NCBI RefSeq assembly: GCF_002233675.1
Contig: NZ_NMUQ01000003.1
Coordinates: 600,767-664,766 of the forward strand
Direction: 5' to 3'
Source of the DNA: Paenibacillus herberti
Lineage (GTDB): Bacteria; Bacillota; Bacilli; Paenibacillales; Paenibacillaceae
DNA: 64,000 bases
Below, piece after piece: positions 63,205 to 64,000 of this stretch. The notes below the pieces were generated by a model. It was not told the origin of the DNA. It did not search any database and worked only from the letters and a program-made list of their open reading frames with translations. How positions within the stretch are numbered: position 1 is the first letter of the stretch; every line of letters begins with the position of its first letter. The position numbers and the translations under genes are program-made.

Positions 63205-63224
63205 ATGATATCATAATGATATCA
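63205..63224. promoter_or_regulatory. Tandem palindrome upstream of the SPFH gene
   Basis: TGATATCA (63206-63213), TAA, TGATATCA (63217-63224). Each half is itself a palindrome. It ends 23 bases before the SPFH start and is probably a regulator site. Confidence 0.45.
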
Positions 63225-63247
63225 AAAAGATATGGGGAGATGATGGA

Positions 63248-64000
63248 ATGCGGGAGCGTAAGGCATGGCATACCAATGGATTTTTGGCAGCCTTGATTGC
63301 AGTCGCAGCTTTGGCTGCAGCGGTTTACCTATTCATTTCAAGTGACAATTTAGGATGGGGATCTGCCGGATATGTGCTTGCAGCAATTCTGATTCTCATG
63401 TCACTGGTGCTGTTCAGCGCCCTGACGATTATACAGCCGAATCAGGCGAAGGTGATTACCTTTTTTGGGAATTACAAGGGTACGATAACAGACAGCGGGC
63501 TTTGGTTGGTTATGCCTTTCAGTTCTAAATCCCAAGTTTCACTTAAGGTTCGGAACTTCAACAGTCAGAAGCTTAAGGTCAATGATGCTTCCGGCAATCC
63601 GGTTGAGATTGCGGCTGTTGTTGTTTTCAAGGTTACCGAAACAGCTCGCGCAAGCTTTGAAGTAGATGATTACGAGACGTTCGTGGAAATTCAGAGTGAG
63701 ACGGCAATTCGCCATCTGGCGGCGCAATATCCATATGACACCTATGAGGATGCGTCTGCAATCTCTTTGCGGGGCAATGCGGATGAAGTAAGTAATCTTT
63801 TGCTGTCTGAGCTGCAGGACCGCCTTATGGTGGCCGGAGTAGAAGTGATGGAGACACGTCTCTCGCATCTTGCCTACGCCCCTGAGATTGCCGGAGCGAT
63901 GCTGCAGCGGCAGCAAGCGGAAGCAATCGTTGCGGCCAGACAGAAGATTGTGGATGGGGCTGTCGGCATGGTGGAATCGGCTCTGCAGCAGCTGGAAAAT
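63248..64000 (+). CDS. SPFH/Band 7 domain protein, N-terminal part
   Basis: 251 codons are seen; the gene runs off the right edge. Two N-terminal membrane helices ([18 protein letters not shown] and [19 protein letters not shown]) precede an SPFH domain ([60 protein letters not shown]). Such flotillin-like proteins form large membrane rings linked to membrane stress. The ATG at 63248 follows GGGGAGA. Confidence 0.87.
   Translation, partial: MRERKAWHTNGFLAALIAVAALAAAVYLFISSDNLGWGSAGYVLAAILILMSLVLFSALTIIQPNQAKVITFFGNYKGTITDSGLWLVMPFSSKSQVSLKVRNFNSQKLKVNDASGNPVEIAAVVVFKVTETARASFEVDDYETFVEIQSETAIRHLAAQYPYDTYEDASAISLRGNADEVSNLLLSELQDRLMVAGVEVMETRLSHLAYAPEIAGAMLQRQQAEAIVAARQKIVDGAVGMVESALQQLEN

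Noticed and set aside
63539-63916. Minus-strand 125-codon frame opposite the SPFH gene
   Set aside because: Shadow of a gene with clear SPFH motifs; no start context.

Overview
The window looks like a chromosomal piece of a spore-forming Gram-positive bacterium, most likely Paenibacillus or a close relative. The basis is an H-type small acid-soluble spore protein, T-box leaders, a CIRCE element, AGGAGG-type ribosome binding sites with many TTG/GTG starts, LCP and VanZ proteins, and a B. subtilis-like gene order tsaE-tsaB-rimI-tsaD ... ABC-F ... moaC-tatA-tatC ... groES-groEL. No rRNA, tRNA, insertion sequence or CRISPR array was seen.

Layout. 1-15210: an exopolysaccharide operon, mostly on the plus strand and translationally coupled. 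It begins with the end of a CpsD-type tyrosine kinase, then a highly structured RNA (candidate EAR antitermination element) and an intrinsic hairpin. After these come eight glycosyltransferase domains in seven genes, a Wzy-like polymerase, a Wzx-like flippase, two acyltransferases and a right-handed beta-helix protein. 15248-16736: an LCP polymer transferase and a VanZ-like protein. 16737-20893: a zinc-ribbon ABC exporter with its DUF1854 partner, and two paralogous Cys-rich mini-proteins; the three units share a GATAC-N5-GTATC palindrome. 20990-25050: an ABC-2 transporter, a bactofilin and cardiolipin synthase. 25090-28072: a bacterial NHEJ operon (Ku, ATP ligase, LigD-type polymerase) on the minus strand. 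28243-30350: small spore-associated or unknown genes and a YitT membrane protein.

30458-33702: the tRNA t6A genes tsaE-tsaB-rimI-tsaD. 33793-38300: an inserted block with a phosphodiester glycosidase pair on the minus strand and leuA behind two tandem leucine T-box riboswitches, followed by a cluster of DnaA boxes. 38936-47720: ABC-F ATPase, 5-formyl-THF cyclo-ligase, molybdenum cofactor genes, tatA-tatC and CIRCE-controlled groESL. 47800-48130: a probable type I toxin-antitoxin locus, with a 25-residue hydrophobic peptide on the minus strand and a convergent antisense RNA whose promoter region repeats that of the toxin. 48484-52273: orphan glgC, a stress protein, a His-rich COG0523 GTPase and a secreted protein. 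52494-59303: a signalling cluster of two hybrid kinases around a CheR methyltransferase. 59409-64000: KtrB-like and CorA-like transporters, small unknown or secreted proteins and the start of an SPFH protein.

The parts most worth a second look are the type I toxin-antitoxin locus, the GATAC-N5-GTATC regulon with its Cys-rich mini-proteins and zinc-ribbon exporter, the DnaA-box cluster, the EAR-like RNA and the tandem T-boxes. All functional names are by recognition of motifs and family resemblance; no database search was run.
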